A stretch of 64,000 bases of DNA from Chloroflexota bacterium (GTDB taxonomy: Bacteria > Chloroflexota > Dehalococcoidia > Dehalococcoidales > JACQON01). The translations under genes and the position numbers were made by a program. A model generated the notes under the pieces. That model was not told the DNA's origin. It worked only from the letters and a program-made list of their open reading frames with translations, and ran no database searches. Shown in pieces: positions 29,371-39,468 of this stretch (the stretch's first letter is position 1; the number at the start of each line of letters is the position of its first letter). The DNA is taken from the NCBI GenBank assembly GCA_016202545.1, contig JACQON010000007.1:1-64000 (forward strand), read 5' to 3'.

Positions 29371-30657
29371 GGGAGACTTGCCTATTTCCAGGGACAATTC
29401 CATTTCGAGAGAGTTTCGTATTATTTTCAGGGTGACCAGATTGCCCGGGCTTTTATTCTCTCCGAGATAAGATATAAGCTTGGCTACGTTCCTGACCATG
29501 ATGCCGTCAAAGGTCACTATGATATCATCAGCTTTAACTCCGGCTGCTATGGCGGGGTCACCAGCGGCGACTTGTCTGACCAGCACCCCGTTAACGCTAT
29601 CAAGCCCTCTACTTTGAGCAATCTGGGGAGTGATATCGGCTATCGAAATGCCAAGCCACGGGTAGTCATACGAACCACGGTCGATGAGGGATGCAGCGAC
29701 TCTTCTCAGCTTGTTTGAAGAGACAGCGTAATAGACCCCGTCGCCCTCCAGAGGGCTAACCCGTGCGATGACCATCCCGACGACCTCTTCTTTGGAGTTA
29801 AACAGGGGTCCGCCGGAGTTGCCAAAATTCACCGCGGCGTCGAACTGTATCAGGTTAGCCACGCTGCGAATCCCATCACTATATTGTATTTCGGCAGCTC
29901 TATCGGTCTGGCTGATGATGCCGGCGGTTAAGGTTCCCATCAGGTCGAAAGGGTCGCCAATGGCGAGCACCGGTTCACCAATCCTCAGCGCGGCTGAGTC
30001 AGCCAGGGCTAGCGGCTTAACTGCCGGGGGCTTTTTCAGGTCGAGGATGGCGATATCACTGTGTTTGGAGCTGCCAATGACTGTGGCCGAGGAGAAACTT
30101 CCGTCAGGGAAAATGACGTCTATTCGAGGAAGGCGCTCAATCACGTGAAAAGCGGTAGCTACATGATACTGAGCATCAATGAGGAACCCTGAGCCAATCA
30201 CCCTGTCCCCGTCGCTGATTCTAACTACAGCCTGACTTACTCCCTGGTAGACGCCGTCGGCGCTTACCACCGATTCAGAAACTCTGGCAGCTACCTGTTC
30301 AAACCCTTTATCTAATGTATCGAGCCTAATCAGCGTGCCGCCTAACTCACCTTCCAAGTCGTTCAGTTCAGTTTGCGTGTCATCTATCTCCCCTATCAAA
30401 GCACTGACTCTGCCCTGCGTGCCGTTTATCTCCTCCTGCAGGGTGCCAATCCTGGCTGTCGCCGCGTCTCTCTCTTTTTCCAGGCTATCAGACCTGGCCG
30501 TAGATTGTTGCCTGAAAGCGGCGAACTCATCATTAGCGCTGGCCAGTCGCTGGCTGAGGGCGTTTATGTCCTGGTTGAGCGTGTACGAGTAAACGCCCAG
30601 GGCACCCAGAAGAATAGCCAGTAAAAGCGACACAGCGATAGATATTTTGCCGGCCAT
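29365..30657 (-). CDS. Trypsin-like serine protease with C-terminal PDZ domain (HtrA/S1C) and N-terminal TM plus coiled coil
   Basis: 'VATAFHVIE', 'HSDIAILDLKKP', 'FDAAVNFGNSGGPLFNSKEEVVG' catalytic triad; PDZ 'GVLVRQVAAGDPAIAAGVKADDIIVTFDG'. Start at MAGKIS (30657). Confidence 0.9.
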   Translation of the reverse strand: MAGKISIAVSLLLAILLGALGVYSYTLNQDINALSQRLASANDEFAAFRQQSTARSDSLEKERDAATARIGTLQEEINGTQGRVSALIGEIDDTQTELNDLEGELGGTLIRLDTLDKGFEQVAARVSESVVSADGVYQGVSQAVVRISDGDRVIGSGFLIDAQYHVATAFHVIERLPRIDVIFPDGSFSSATVIGSSKHSDIAILDLKKPPAVKPLALADSAALRIGEPVLAIGDPFDLMGTLTAGIISQTDRAAEIQYSDGIRSVANLIQFDAAVNFGNSGGPLFNSKEEVVGMVIARVSPLEGDGVYYAVSSNKLRRVAASLIDRGSYDYPWLGISIADITPQIAQSRGLDSVNGVLVRQVAAGDPAIAAGVKADDIIVTFDGIMVRNVAKLISYLGENKSPGNLVTLKIIRNSLEMELSLEIGKSPL

Positions 30658-30806
30658 TTGCTCTTTCTCCTCTCCTTTTGCTTCCCAGCTGATTTTGACA
30701 GGTTGTCTAGTGTACCTTCGCGGAGTAACGTTGTACGTGGTTTCTACTGTAATTCTATACCAATGCAGTCCCCCCTGCATACGGGATGCGGTGACTTGTA
30801 CAAAGC

Positions 30807-30833
30807 AAACAGAGAGCTTTAAGCTCTCTGTTT
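30807..30833. terminator. Perfect palindrome, probable bidirectional terminator
   Basis: AAACAGAGAGCTT-T-AAGCTCTCTGTTT between the htrA-like gene and ubiD paralog 3. Confidence 0.6.
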
Positions 30834-30910
30834 GCCCCGGGAGGAAAGGGAATGGCCTTTTTCTGCTGGATTTCCCCCATTCTGCTATTGAGTATGGAAC
30901 CCTTCTCCGG

Positions 30911-32344
30911 CTACAGCTTTATGCCGTACCTATCCCACCGGGCTTCCACTTTGGCCACAATATCAGGGTCATGGCATGGAGGCGGTGGCTCTCTCCCCTC
31001 AGCCCGATATTCATAGACCGGCGTGGTGGCATCTACTGCCATCTTGGAGGTTATGAAGCGCTTGGAATAGGGCTGAGAGCTGTCCAGCCCATCCTGGGGG
31101 CAGCGTGGGATTATCAATACGTCCCTGTCTGCCTGAAGCAGGTTGGCCATGGCCCAGAAGACCTCACCCGGGTTGCGAATATCTACACCTTCATCCACTA
31201 TGAAGACGTTTTTAACATGATTGCCAACCGGAGAGCCGAAGATTCTCTGGGCGATATAGTTGGGATGCCCCGGCCTTAATACCCGCAGGGCTACGTTTAC
31301 CTGATGGCCGCTTCCCCAGAGGGGCATATGCACGTCCACCACGCCATCGTTCATCCCCATGAGTTCCTTGTAGATGATGTACTCCTCGCCTTTAATCCAG
31401 AGGAAGCCATCTTCCACGGAGCCCTTACCCCGGGGCTGCCCTTCACGTGTCCCCTGGAATATGGGGTTATTACGGTGGGTGATGGCTTTCAGGTGGAACA
31501 CGTTGAAGTTCTGCACGTCGCCGCGCAGCCCGGTATATTCTCCGAACGGGCCGCAGGGCTTAAGCTCATCGGGATATACTTCACCTTCCAGCACGATTTC
31601 CGAAGTAGCCGGTACTTCCAGGTCGCAGGTCTCGCACTTGACCAGCTCCAGCGGCTCCCCCCTCAGCGCACCGGCGTAGGCGTCCTCGGCGGGTGGATGG
31701 CGGAACTTGGCCCCCGATGCCAGCAGGTAGCAGGGCTCGGTGCCGATGGCGACCGCCACCGGCATAGGCTTGCCGGGATACAGGCGCGCCCATTTCTGCA
31801 GGTGCTGCCCCCCGTGCTGGGTAACAGGCATATACAGGCTGGTCTCATTCTTTGTCCTCATCATCATGCGGTAGATGCCGGTATTCTGGCAGCCTGTCTC
31901 CGGGTCTCTGGTCACCTGCAAGCCCAGTGTGCCGATATAGGGACCGCCGTCACCCTTGTGCCATATCACCGGCGGGAAAATGGCATTGAGGTCGGCTTTA
32001 TCACCGGTGAGGACGTTTTCCTTGCACGGGCCGGTCTTGACCAGCCTGGGAGGGATAGGGTGCTCAACCCTCTTTATCCACTCCTCGGTAATCTGCCTAT
32101 CGGTGGAAGCGGCATCCATTCCCAGCGCCAGCGCCAGACGTTCAAGCGTCCCGATAAGCTCGGACAGGACGGGGACGTGGTGGCCTTTGACGTTGTCAAA
32201 GAGCACTGCCGGGCCAGCTACCTCCTGTAGCTTCCGTGTAATGCCGTTTATCTCCCAGGAAGGGTCAACTTCTGCCTGTACTCTAACCAGAAGCCCCCTC
32301 TTCTCCAGCAGTGCTAAAAACTGCCGCAAGTCCTTGTACGCCAA
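30911..32344 (-). CDS. UbiD family decarboxylase (paralog 3)
   Basis: Close paralog of 4427..5860; 'LEGEVYPDELKPCGPFGEYTGL', 'LKAITHRNNPIFQGTREG'. Confidence 0.9.
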   Translation of the reverse strand: MAYKDLRQFLALLEKRGLLVRVQAEVDPSWEINGITRKLQEVAGPAVLFDNVKGHHVPVLSELIGTLERLALALGMDAASTDRQITEEWIKRVEHPIPPRLVKTGPCKENVLTGDKADLNAIFPPVIWHKGDGGPYIGTLGLQVTRDPETGCQNTGIYRMMMRTKNETSLYMPVTQHGGQHLQKWARLYPGKPMPVAVAIGTEPCYLLASGAKFRHPPAEDAYAGALRGEPLELVKCETCDLEVPATSEIVLEGEVYPDELKPCGPFGEYTGLRGDVQNFNVFHLKAITHRNNPIFQGTREGQPRGKGSVEDGFLWIKGEEYIIYKELMGMNDGVVDVHMPLWGSGHQVNVALRVLRPGHPNYIAQRIFGSPVGNHVKNVFIVDEGVDIRNPGEVFWAMANLLQADRDVLIIPRCPQDGLDSSQPYSKRFITSKMAVDATTPVYEYRAEGREPPPPCHDPDIVAKVEARWDRYGIKL

Positions 32345-32428
32345 ATCGGTTTCCTCCTTCGGCCTATTTTCGACTAGAGCAACTATCCGTCGCCGCGCTG
32401 GCCGGGCGCTATATAATCTATGGGGCCT

Positions 32429-32917
32429 TCATCGCCTACTGGCGCTTCCGGCCAAATTCCTGGCGGCTGCCTGGATAGCCTCGATAATCTGGATATAGCC
32501 GGTGCAGCGGCAAAGGTTACCGGCGATGGCTGTTTTTATATCTTCCTCTGTCGGGCTGGGGTTTTCGTCCAGGAGCGCCTTGGCCGACAGCACCATCCCC
32601 GGGGTGCAGAAGCCACACTGCAGGGCGCCTTTCTCGATGAAGGCTTCCTGGATAGGGTGGAGTTTGTCGCCCCGGGCCAGCCCCTCGATAGTAAGGATAT
32701 TTCTCCCGTCTGCCTTCATAGCCAGCATCAGGCAGGAGTTCACCGTCTTGCCGTCCACGATGACCGTGCATGCTCCGCAGCAGCCGGTATCGCAGCCGCG
32801 CTTGGTACCGGTAAGGTTCAGCTCGTCCCTGAGCACATCCAGGAGCGTCCAGTTGGGCTTGACCAGGACCTGGTGGGCCTCCCCGTTCACCACCAGGCTT
32901 ATAAGTTCTGTCGTCAT
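32429..32917 (-). CDS. Molybdenum hydroxylase 2Fe-2S subunit (CoxS/XdhC-like)
   Basis: 'GTKRGCDTGCCGACTVIVDGKTVNSC' and 'CGFCTPGMVLSA...NLCRCTGY'. Confidence 0.95.
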   Translation of the reverse strand: MTTELISLVVNGEAHQVLVKPNWTLLDVLRDELNLTGTKRGCDTGCCGACTVIVDGKTVNSCLMLAMKADGRNILTIEGLARGDKLHPIQEAFIEKGALQCGFCTPGMVLSAKALLDENPSPTEEDIKTAIAGNLCRCTGYIQIIEAIQAAARNLAGSASRR

Positions 32918-33816
32918 GACTTTCCCTTTCGCCGGACCTTTTGTCGCGCCTCCCTCATCGCCTGCTCTATGCCTCGCCCGGTGAGGACTGCCACTATCTC
33001 CTTCCTGTACTCAGCGGAGCCGCGGATATCGGAAATGGGCCTGGCCGCTTCCGCGGCAGCTCTGGCCGATTCCTTTATTACATCGTCATCAAGTTTCTTT
33101 CCCCGCAGCAAGCCCTCGGCCTGTCTCGCCCTGATAGGCGTCGGGGCGACGGCACCAAGGGCAATGCGGGCATCCGAGCAGGTCAGGCCGTCTTCCGCCA
33201 GGCAGAGGACGACTGCCACGCCGACTACGGCCAGGTCCATAGCCTGCCTCGGGCTGTGTTTCAGGTATATGCCAGCGTAGCCGGCAGGTGGGTTGGGGAC
33301 TTCAATGGCGGTGAGGATTTCGTCTGGCTTCAAGGCTGTCCCGCCAGGGCCGGTGAAAAAGTCCTCCAGCCCCAGTATCCGACCTCCCTGGAGGCTGAAA
33401 GTCCTCGCCCTGGCATCCAGCGCCAGAAGGGCGGGGGCGGAGTCGGCTGAAGGAGCGGCATGGCACAGGTTGCCACCTATTGTCCCCAGGTTGCGTACCT
33501 GGACCGCCCCGATGGTATGGGCGGCCTGGGCCAGGACAGCGAACCTTTGCCGTATCAGCCTGGAAGACTCAATCTGGCCGTGGGTGCACAGCGCTCCGAT
33601 ATTCAGCCCGCTGTGCGCATCATGCCCGATGCTGTCCAGGCCGGGAATGCGGGTTATATCAACCAGGTACTCAGCGGCGATAAGCCGCTCTCTCATGCTG
33701 ACGATAAGGTCAGTACCGCCGGCGATTATCTTTGCTCTGCCATTGTGCTGCCGGAGCAGGCGGCACGCCTCCTCAATGGTGGCCGGCACGAAGTAGGCGA
33801 ATTTCGGCAGTGACAC
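32914..33816 (-). CDS. Molybdenum hydroxylase FAD-binding subunit (CoxM/XdhB-like)
   Basis: 'AKIIAGGTDLIVSMRERL', 'QVRNLGTIGGNLCHAAPSADSAPALLAL'. Confidence 0.93.
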   Translation of the reverse strand: MSLPKFAYFVPATIEEACRLLRQHNGRAKIIAGGTDLIVSMRERLIAAEYLVDITRIPGLDSIGHDAHSGLNIGALCTHGQIESSRLIRQRFAVLAQAAHTIGAVQVRNLGTIGGNLCHAAPSADSAPALLALDARARTFSLQGGRILGLEDFFTGPGGTALKPDEILTAIEVPNPPAGYAGIYLKHSPRQAMDLAVVGVAVVLCLAEDGLTCSDARIALGAVAPTPIRARQAEGLLRGKKLDDDVIKESARAAAEAARPISDIRGSAEYRKEIVAVLTGRGIEQAMREARQKVRRKGKS

Positions 33817-33818
33817 CT

Positions 33819-36125
33819 TTATTCCTTCCCGCCCTGGGACTTCTTCATCGCCATGAATATCTTCTCGCCGGTAATGGGAAGCTCTTTAATCCTCACCCCG
33901 ACGGCGTTGTAGATAGCGTTGGCGATAGCCGGAGCTACGGGAACGATGGGGGCTTCTCCGGCTCCTTTAGCCCCGTAGGGACCGGTGGGGTCCAGCTCTT
34001 CAACAATCAGCGGCACAATCTGGGGCGTGTCCAGAGCGGTAGCCATCTTGTAGTCCACGAAGCTGGGATTGAGTATACGACCGTTTTCAAACAGCGTCTC
34101 CTCGGTGAGGGCATAGCCTATCCCCTGAACGACGCCGCCATGTATCTGGCCTTCCATGGTGGCGGGGTTGATACAGCGCCCCACGTCCTGGGACTCAACG
34201 CAGCGCAACACCCTGACACGTCCGGTCTCGGTATCCACCGTCACCTCGGCGATGACGGTGGCTGGCTGAAGGGACGGCCCCTCGGACTTGGCGTACCCGC
34301 TCACCCGCTCGCTGAGGGGAACGCCTCCTTTATCAAGGAATGCCCCCCGGCCCAGGATGGGGCCGCTACGTTCGAAGATGCTCATCGTGGCCAGCTCCGC
34401 CACCGATATGCTCTTAAACGGGGAGCCGGTGACGCTGACCTTCTTGTCCCTCAGCTCCAGGTCTTCGATATTTGCCTCCAGCCTGTCGCAGGCTAGCTCA
34501 AAGAGCTGCTTTTTGACATCGGCGGCAGCCAGCCTTACCGCATGGCCGGCGGCGCGGGTCACCCTGCTGGCGCAACTGCCGAAATCATACGGCCCGGTAT
34601 CGGTATCGCCGGCGATGAGGGAGATGTCCGCTAAGTCCACGCCCAGCTCCTCAGCGGCAATCTGGCAGACCACGGTGCTACAGCCCTGTCCGACGTCAAC
34701 CGTGCCGGTTATCACGGTGAAGGTGCCATCATCGTTGACCTTGACGAAAGCGCCTGACCCGGACAGCCCGGACTCCATCAGCATGCAGGCCACTCCCCTG
34801 CCTACACGCCACCTTTTGTTCTCGGCTGAGGCCGGCCTTGCCGAGGAAATATACGCGGAAGCCCTCACCAGTGTCTCTTTCAGGCCGCAGTGGTATATCC
34901 TGTGCCCCGTCGGCAGTTCTGAGCCGTCCTTTTCAAAGCAGTTCTTCAGCCGGAACTCGACCGGGTCAATGCCCAGCTTGTCGGCGATGATGTCCATCTG
35001 GGACTCCACGGCGAAATAGGCCTGCGGGTGACCGTAACCGCGAAAAGCCCCGAACGGCTGCTTGTTGGTATAGACGCAGCGGGCGTCTACCTTGACGTGG
35101 GGAATGTTGTACGGGCCAGGGGCCGAGGTGGCGGTGTTGGTCATGACAGCCGGGCCATCGACGGCACAGGCCCCGGAATCCATGACTATCCTCGCCTCAC
35201 GGCTGACCAGCCTTCCATCACTGGTGACGCCGGTCTTCAAAGTGATGATGGAGGGGTGGCGCGGGTTGGTGCCGATGAACTCTTCTTGCCTGGTCAACAC
35301 CAGTCGCACCGGCCGCCTGGCTTTACGGGCCAGCAAAAGGCATATGCCCAGCGGAATGTAGCCCACCTTGCCGCCGAAGCTGCCGCCGGTATGCACCGTC
35401 TGAATCCGGATTTTGGTCATCGGAATGCCCAAGGCCTGTGACAGCAGCTCCCGCGCCGGGAACATCATGCTGCTGACTCCCCACAGGGACGCCTTGCCTG
35501 AGCCGTCAATCTCGGCAAGGACAGGGTGAGTTTCCAGGGAGCACTGGTGGACGACCTGGGTCTTGAAGGTATCCTCGAAGATGAAATCAGATTGCCTGAA
35601 CCCCTCCTCCACGTCCCCCTTCTTAAGCGTGGTATGTGAGCAGACATTTCGGTACTTAACGGCGCTAAAGCCGGCCTGGTAACTGGCGATGTCCTCGTGG
35701 ACAAGGGGAGCGGTCTCGCTTAAGGCTTCCAGGGGGTCATATACCGCCGGAAGCTCTTCGTATTCCACCTTGATGAGTTCGATTGCCTCTTCAGCAGTTT
35801 CCTCGTCAATGGCGGCGACGGCGGCAACGGGCTCGCCGATGAAACGGACCTTATCATAGGCGAACATGGTCTCATCCTTTACATAGAAGCCAAACCTGAT
35901 GTTCGGCGTGTCAGCGGCGGTCGCCACGGCCTTCACGCCGGGAAGCCTTTCCGCCCGGCTGGTATCAACTTTGAGCAATCGGGCATGTGCCAGGCTGCTT
36001 CTTTTGACCTTGCAGTGCAGCATATTGGGCAGCTTGAGGTCCATCACGTATTTGGCCTGCCCGGTAACCTTTTCCAGGGCATCAACCCTGGCTACACCCT
36101 TGCCAACTACTGACAAACCGCCCAT
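33819..36125 (-). CDS. Xanthine dehydrogenase-family molybdopterin-binding subunit
   Basis: 'RVDALEKVTGQAKYVMDLKLPNMLH', 'AFRGYGHPQAYFAVESQMD', active-site 'GAKGAGEAPIVPVAPAIANAIYNAVG'. Confidence 0.93.
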   Translation of the reverse strand: MGGLSVVGKGVARVDALEKVTGQAKYVMDLKLPNMLHCKVKRSSLAHARLLKVDTSRAERLPGVKAVATAADTPNIRFGFYVKDETMFAYDKVRFIGEPVAAVAAIDEETAEEAIELIKVEYEELPAVYDPLEALSETAPLVHEDIASYQAGFSAVKYRNVCSHTTLKKGDVEEGFRQSDFIFEDTFKTQVVHQCSLETHPVLAEIDGSGKASLWGVSSMMFPARELLSQALGIPMTKIRIQTVHTGGSFGGKVGYIPLGICLLLARKARRPVRLVLTRQEEFIGTNPRHPSIITLKTGVTSDGRLVSREARIVMDSGACAVDGPAVMTNTATSAPGPYNIPHVKVDARCVYTNKQPFGAFRGYGHPQAYFAVESQMDIIADKLGIDPVEFRLKNCFEKDGSELPTGHRIYHCGLKETLVRASAYISSARPASAENKRWRVGRGVACMLMESGLSGSGAFVKVNDDGTFTVITGTVDVGQGCSTVVCQIAAEELGVDLADISLIAGDTDTGPYDFGSCASRVTRAAGHAVRLAAADVKKQLFELACDRLEANIEDLELRDKKVSVTGSPFKSISVAELATMSIFERSGPILGRGAFLDKGGVPLSERVSGYAKSEGPSLQPATVIAEVTVDTETGRVRVLRCVESQDVGRCINPATMEGQIHGGVVQGIGYALTEETLFENGRILNPSFVDYKMATALDTPQIVPLIVEELDPTGPYGAKGAGEAPIVPVAPAIANAIYNAVGVRIKELPITGEKIFMAMKKSQGGKE

Positions 36126-36263
36126 TCCGGTCTCCTTGTAAGCCAGACGGCTGCCTTCGAAGAAAGGAGCCGTCTTAGAGTGGCATCACCTATCAATGCT
36201 GCTTATGTTACCTGACTGCGTGCTGTCTGTCAACCATAACCGCGGGCTGGCCGGAGACCGTCT

Positions 36264-37976
36264 CTAACCGGCCCCGGAGTCCGTCACCACATTGAGCAGA
36301 GCAGGTCGCCCCCGGGCTATTTGCTCCAGCGCCCGGCGCAGGGCAGGCTCTATTTCAGTCGATTCTTCCAGCTTCTCACCCCAGCCGCCAAAGGCCTCCG
36401 CCACTTTGACATAATCCGGCGGGGGTGTGATGTCCACGCCCAGGTAGGCACCGGTCTTCACCGCCCATCCATCCGGGTAGCATGCCTGGTGGGCGCTCTT
36501 CATGGTTACATAGCCGCCGTTATTGAGAACTATGGTGAGCACGGGCAGATGGTACTCCTGGAAAAGCCCCAGGGCGGCGACCGCGGGATTATAGCTGAAT
36601 GTGCCATCGCCGACAAAGAAGATGACCGGCCTATCGGCGCTGGCCAGCTTCACTCCGGCGGCCATCCCCAGCCCGATTCCCAGGCCTCCGGCGCTGACCC
36701 CGAAATAGCCTTCAGGGTCGGTCAAATACCTGAAGATAAGGTCGCGGTGAATTATGGTTTCCTCCATGATGATGGAGTTTTTGGGCAGAGCCTTGTTGGC
36801 CAGGTACAAAAACCATTTGGAGGAGATGGGCTTATCGTTCTGAGAGGAGATGGCTTCCGCCTTCCACCGCTCCGCCATTTGCTCGTGTTTCGTCCGCCAC
36901 ATCTCAAACCTCTTCCGGTAAGGAGAGTTCGGGAAGGCCGATTCGGGGGTGCGGGCGCGGATGGCGTCCACCAGGGCAGCCAACCACTGCTCTATGTCGC
37001 CGGTGAGCGATAGGTCAACCCGGTAGCCCCAGTATGGCAGTTGCTCCTTTAGCGGGTATTCGTCCAGAAATATGACCCTGGCGCCTTTACCGGGAAAAGA
37101 GGATGGCGGATACCACGGGGTGGTAGCACCGATGACAAATACCACGTCCGCTTCTCGGAGCGCTTGGGAGGCATCATAGCCCATGTGGAGGGGGTGATTA
37201 TCAGGGAAATTGGCAAAGGTGGGGTCGATGCACTCAAACACCGGCGCACCCAGAAGCTCGGCCAGTTCGACCAGCTTATTGGCCGCCCCGGGGCCGGCGC
37301 GCTCGGTGATGATTATGGGCTGCCTGGCGCGGAGGAGCTGACTGGCCGCCTCACCCACGTCGTCAGGGTGTGGCCGGGATAGGGCCATCGAGGGGCAGGC
37401 AGGGGTGATTTCCATCTCAGGCAGCGATTCAAATAGAAGACCGCGGGGTACGCTGAGGAAGACCGGCCCCCTGGGAGGCGTCTGGGCTATCTGGCAGCCC
37501 CGGCACAGGGAGTCGACCAGGCTCTCCTTGGAGGTGACGGCGTTGCTCCACTTTACATAAGGCCTAACCAGGACGTCAGGGCTTTCCACGCTTGAGAGCT
37601 GGCTCAGCCACCACCAGCCCGGCCCCTTCCCATCCGCATACTCCGTGTAGTGAGAGCAGTCCGTGCTGAAAACAATCAGGGGCGTCTGGAGCAAGCTGGC
37701 GGCGCGAATGGCCATGGCGCCATGAAGAGTGCCGGCATTGGCGTGCAGCAGGATAGCCGGCAGGCGGGACGTGGCCCGTGCATAGCCCATGGCAGCCGAA
37801 ATCGCCAGGCTCTCATGTCGGCAGTTGACGTATTTCATGGCCTTATCGCCCTGCGCCCGGCTTCTGGCCAGTCCCTCCCACACCGGTATCCACTCCGTGC
37901 CTGGAGAGCAAAAGACGTACTCGATGCCATGACGCCGGAATAGCTCCAAAAGCAGGTCGCCGCCGGATATGGACAT
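36264..37976 (-). CDS. Thiamine pyrophosphate-dependent enzyme (acetolactate synthase / benzoylformate decarboxylase-like)
   Basis: 'GIEYVFCSPGTEWIPVW...NCRHESLAISAAMGYAR' and ThDP motif 'VGDGTFSYNPAVAALGLFQEYHLPVLTIVLNNGGY'. Confidence 0.88.
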   Translation of the reverse strand: MSISGGDLLLELFRRHGIEYVFCSPGTEWIPVWEGLARSRAQGDKAMKYVNCRHESLAISAAMGYARATSRLPAILLHANAGTLHGAMAIRAASLLQTPLIVFSTDCSHYTEYADGKGPGWWWLSQLSSVESPDVLVRPYVKWSNAVTSKESLVDSLCRGCQIAQTPPRGPVFLSVPRGLLFESLPEMEITPACPSMALSRPHPDDVGEAASQLLRARQPIIITERAGPGAANKLVELAELLGAPVFECIDPTFANFPDNHPLHMGYDASQALREADVVFVIGATTPWYPPSSFPGKGARVIFLDEYPLKEQLPYWGYRVDLSLTGDIEQWLAALVDAIRARTPESAFPNSPYRKRFEMWRTKHEQMAERWKAEAISSQNDKPISSKWFLYLANKALPKNSIIMEETIIHRDLIFRYLTDPEGYFGVSAGGLGIGLGMAAGVKLASADRPVIFFVGDGTFSYNPAVAALGLFQEYHLPVLTIVLNNGGYVTMKSAHQACYPDGWAVKTGAYLGVDITPPPDYVKVAEAFGGWGEKLEESTEIEPALRRALEQIARGRPALLNVVTDSGAG

Positions 37977-37986
37977 GGTTTGCCTC

Positions 37987-38616
37987 CTATAGTCTGGTAT
38001 AGAGATGGTCGCTCGCCTGAGCTTGCCTTGCCAGCTCCCTGGCCCGGCTCAGGTCGGCTTCGGTATTGATGTTGAAAAAGCTCAGGTGGTCAGGGTCGAA
38101 ACGCTCAATCTCCCCGGCTGCAATGTAGTTCACCTTGACCCTGGGGAAAAGCTGGAGAACGCTGAGCATGTCCTGGCTCAGCATGGACTCTATCGGAGCC
38201 AGGCAGGTTCTGGCGTAGACGGCGTGGAGCGGCTCCAGCACACCGCCCAGACTCGGCACCACGCAGTCGAAGTTGGCCGAAAGCCCGGTTATATAACGGA
38301 GCAAAGCTCCATTAAGGAAAGGCATATCGCCGGCAACGACGATGTTATGGAAGGAGTCGGACGTGATGAGGCCGGTATAGATACCACCGAGAGGGCCCTT
38401 GCCGGGATGAATGTCGGTCACTATTTTCAGACGCTGGTTGCTGTCGAGCTGCGGAAGCGACTGGCCCGGAGCGATGACCACGATGATTTCGTTCCAGTCA
38501 CTGAGGCAGTCTATCACCCGCTGCAGCAGATTGCTGCCGCCGATGTACTCCGAGAACTTGTTCCGTCCCAGGCGCAAGCTCCTGCCGCCAGCAAGGACGA
38601 TACAACTAATAGCCAA
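37987..38616 (-). CDS. mobA: Molybdenum cofactor guanylyltransferase-like (MobA)
   Basis: 'CIVLAGGRSLRLGRNKF', 'VVAGDMPFLNGALL'. Likely TTG start at 38616 preceded by AAGGAG. Confidence 0.8.
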   Translation of the reverse strand: MAISCIVLAGGRSLRLGRNKFSEYIGGSNLLQRVIDCLSDWNEIIVVIAPGQSLPQLDSNQRLKIVTDIHPGKGPLGGIYTGLITSDSFHNIVVAGDMPFLNGALLRYITGLSANFDCVVPSLGGVLEPLHAVYARTCLAPIESMLSQDMLSVLQLFPRVKVNYIAAGEIERFDPDHLSFFNINTEADLSRARELARQAQASDHLYTRL

Positions 38617-38685
38617 AGCGTGCTCCTTGGTTGGCCCGGTCTGGCGAGCGATGCCAGGCCCGGCCGGCACTGCTTTCCCGTCGCT

Positions 38686-38889
38686 TCAGACGGTCTTCCT
38701 GGCCGCTTTTCCCCTGCCCCTGGCTGCTCCTGTCGCTTCCTCGTCTTCCTGGTGGCCCTGTTCCTTGCGGAAAGCACGTATCGCTTTGCCGATACTGTCG
38801 CCCACCGCCGGAAGTTTGCCCAGCCCGAAAACCATCAGGATGATGAGCAGAATAAGCCCCAGTTCCCACGGACCGATACGAAATGGCAT
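38686..38889 (-). CDS. tatA: Sec-independent translocase TatA/E-like
   Basis: '[43 protein letters not shown]'. Confidence 0.9.
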   Translation of the reverse strand: MPFRIGPWELGLILLIILMVFGLGKLPAVGDSIGKAIRAFRKEQGHQEDEEATGAARGRGKAARKTV

Positions 38890-38907
38890 GAGGTTTCTCC
38901 CTATAAA

Positions 38908-39459
38908 TTATGGGGGAAGCCACGGCGATTTGCAAGTCCCCAGCACAGCGGAAAAGGTCGGGGTGTTACTCATTCTGGCGCTTTTTCCTTCAGGATGAAT
39001 CCTTACCCGGAGAATGCAGGTCGTCCGGTCGCTCTGAGGCTCGGGACAGGCTTCCAGCCCCAACTGGCTGGCCCAGATACGGAAGGACTGACGGCAGTAG
39101 CGGCAGACGTGTCCTTTGCCCAGGCCCAGCTTTCGCGCCATGGCCCACTGGTCTTTGCCCCAGCCGCCAAGGCAGCCCTGGATAAAAACAAGCTCAGCCC
39201 GGTCATCTTGCAGCTTGCTTAGCTTGAAGACAACCTCGGGATACAGCGTCTCAAACGCCTCTGCCTCTTTGAGCAGGTATTCCCTGGCCGTGGGCGTGGC
39301 CGTGCCCATCCATTCCATGGCGCCGGCTGACCAGAGGTGCTCAGCGTAATCTTCCGGGGCGAGGCCGGCTTTCCTGGAGAAGGCTACGCCGGCCAGCTCG
39401 AACTTCAAACGTCCGCGGGCGGTGCGCCGCCATCGTTTCTGGGTGCTGTTCAGCGGCAT
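38908..39459 (-). CDS. Conserved-looking cytosolic protein, unknown function
   Basis: 183 aa, good codon-level continuity within the operon, 'GHVCRYCRQSF' Cys pair; no family recognised. Confidence 0.6.
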   Translation of the reverse strand: MPLNSTQKRWRRTARGRLKFELAGVAFSRKAGLAPEDYAEHLWSAGAMEWMGTATPTAREYLLKEAEAFETLYPEVVFKLSKLQDDRAELVFIQGCLGGWGKDQWAMARKLGLGKGHVCRYCRQSFRIWASQLGLEACPEPQSDRTTCILRVRIHPEGKSARMSNTPTFSAVLGTCKSPWLPP

Positions 39460-39468
39460 AATTGAACC

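Noticed and set aside
31304-32230. 308-aa plus-strand ORF
   Set aside because: Antisense to ubiD paralog 3; a product of GC-rich codon bias.
32420-33280. 286-aa plus-strand ORF
   Set aside because: Antisense to CoxS/CoxM-like genes with clear cofactor motifs on the minus strand.
38005-39222. 405-aa plus-strand ORF
   Set aside because: Antisense shadow of mobA, tatA and the 38908..39459 gene, which have recognisable products; low-complexity, no domain.
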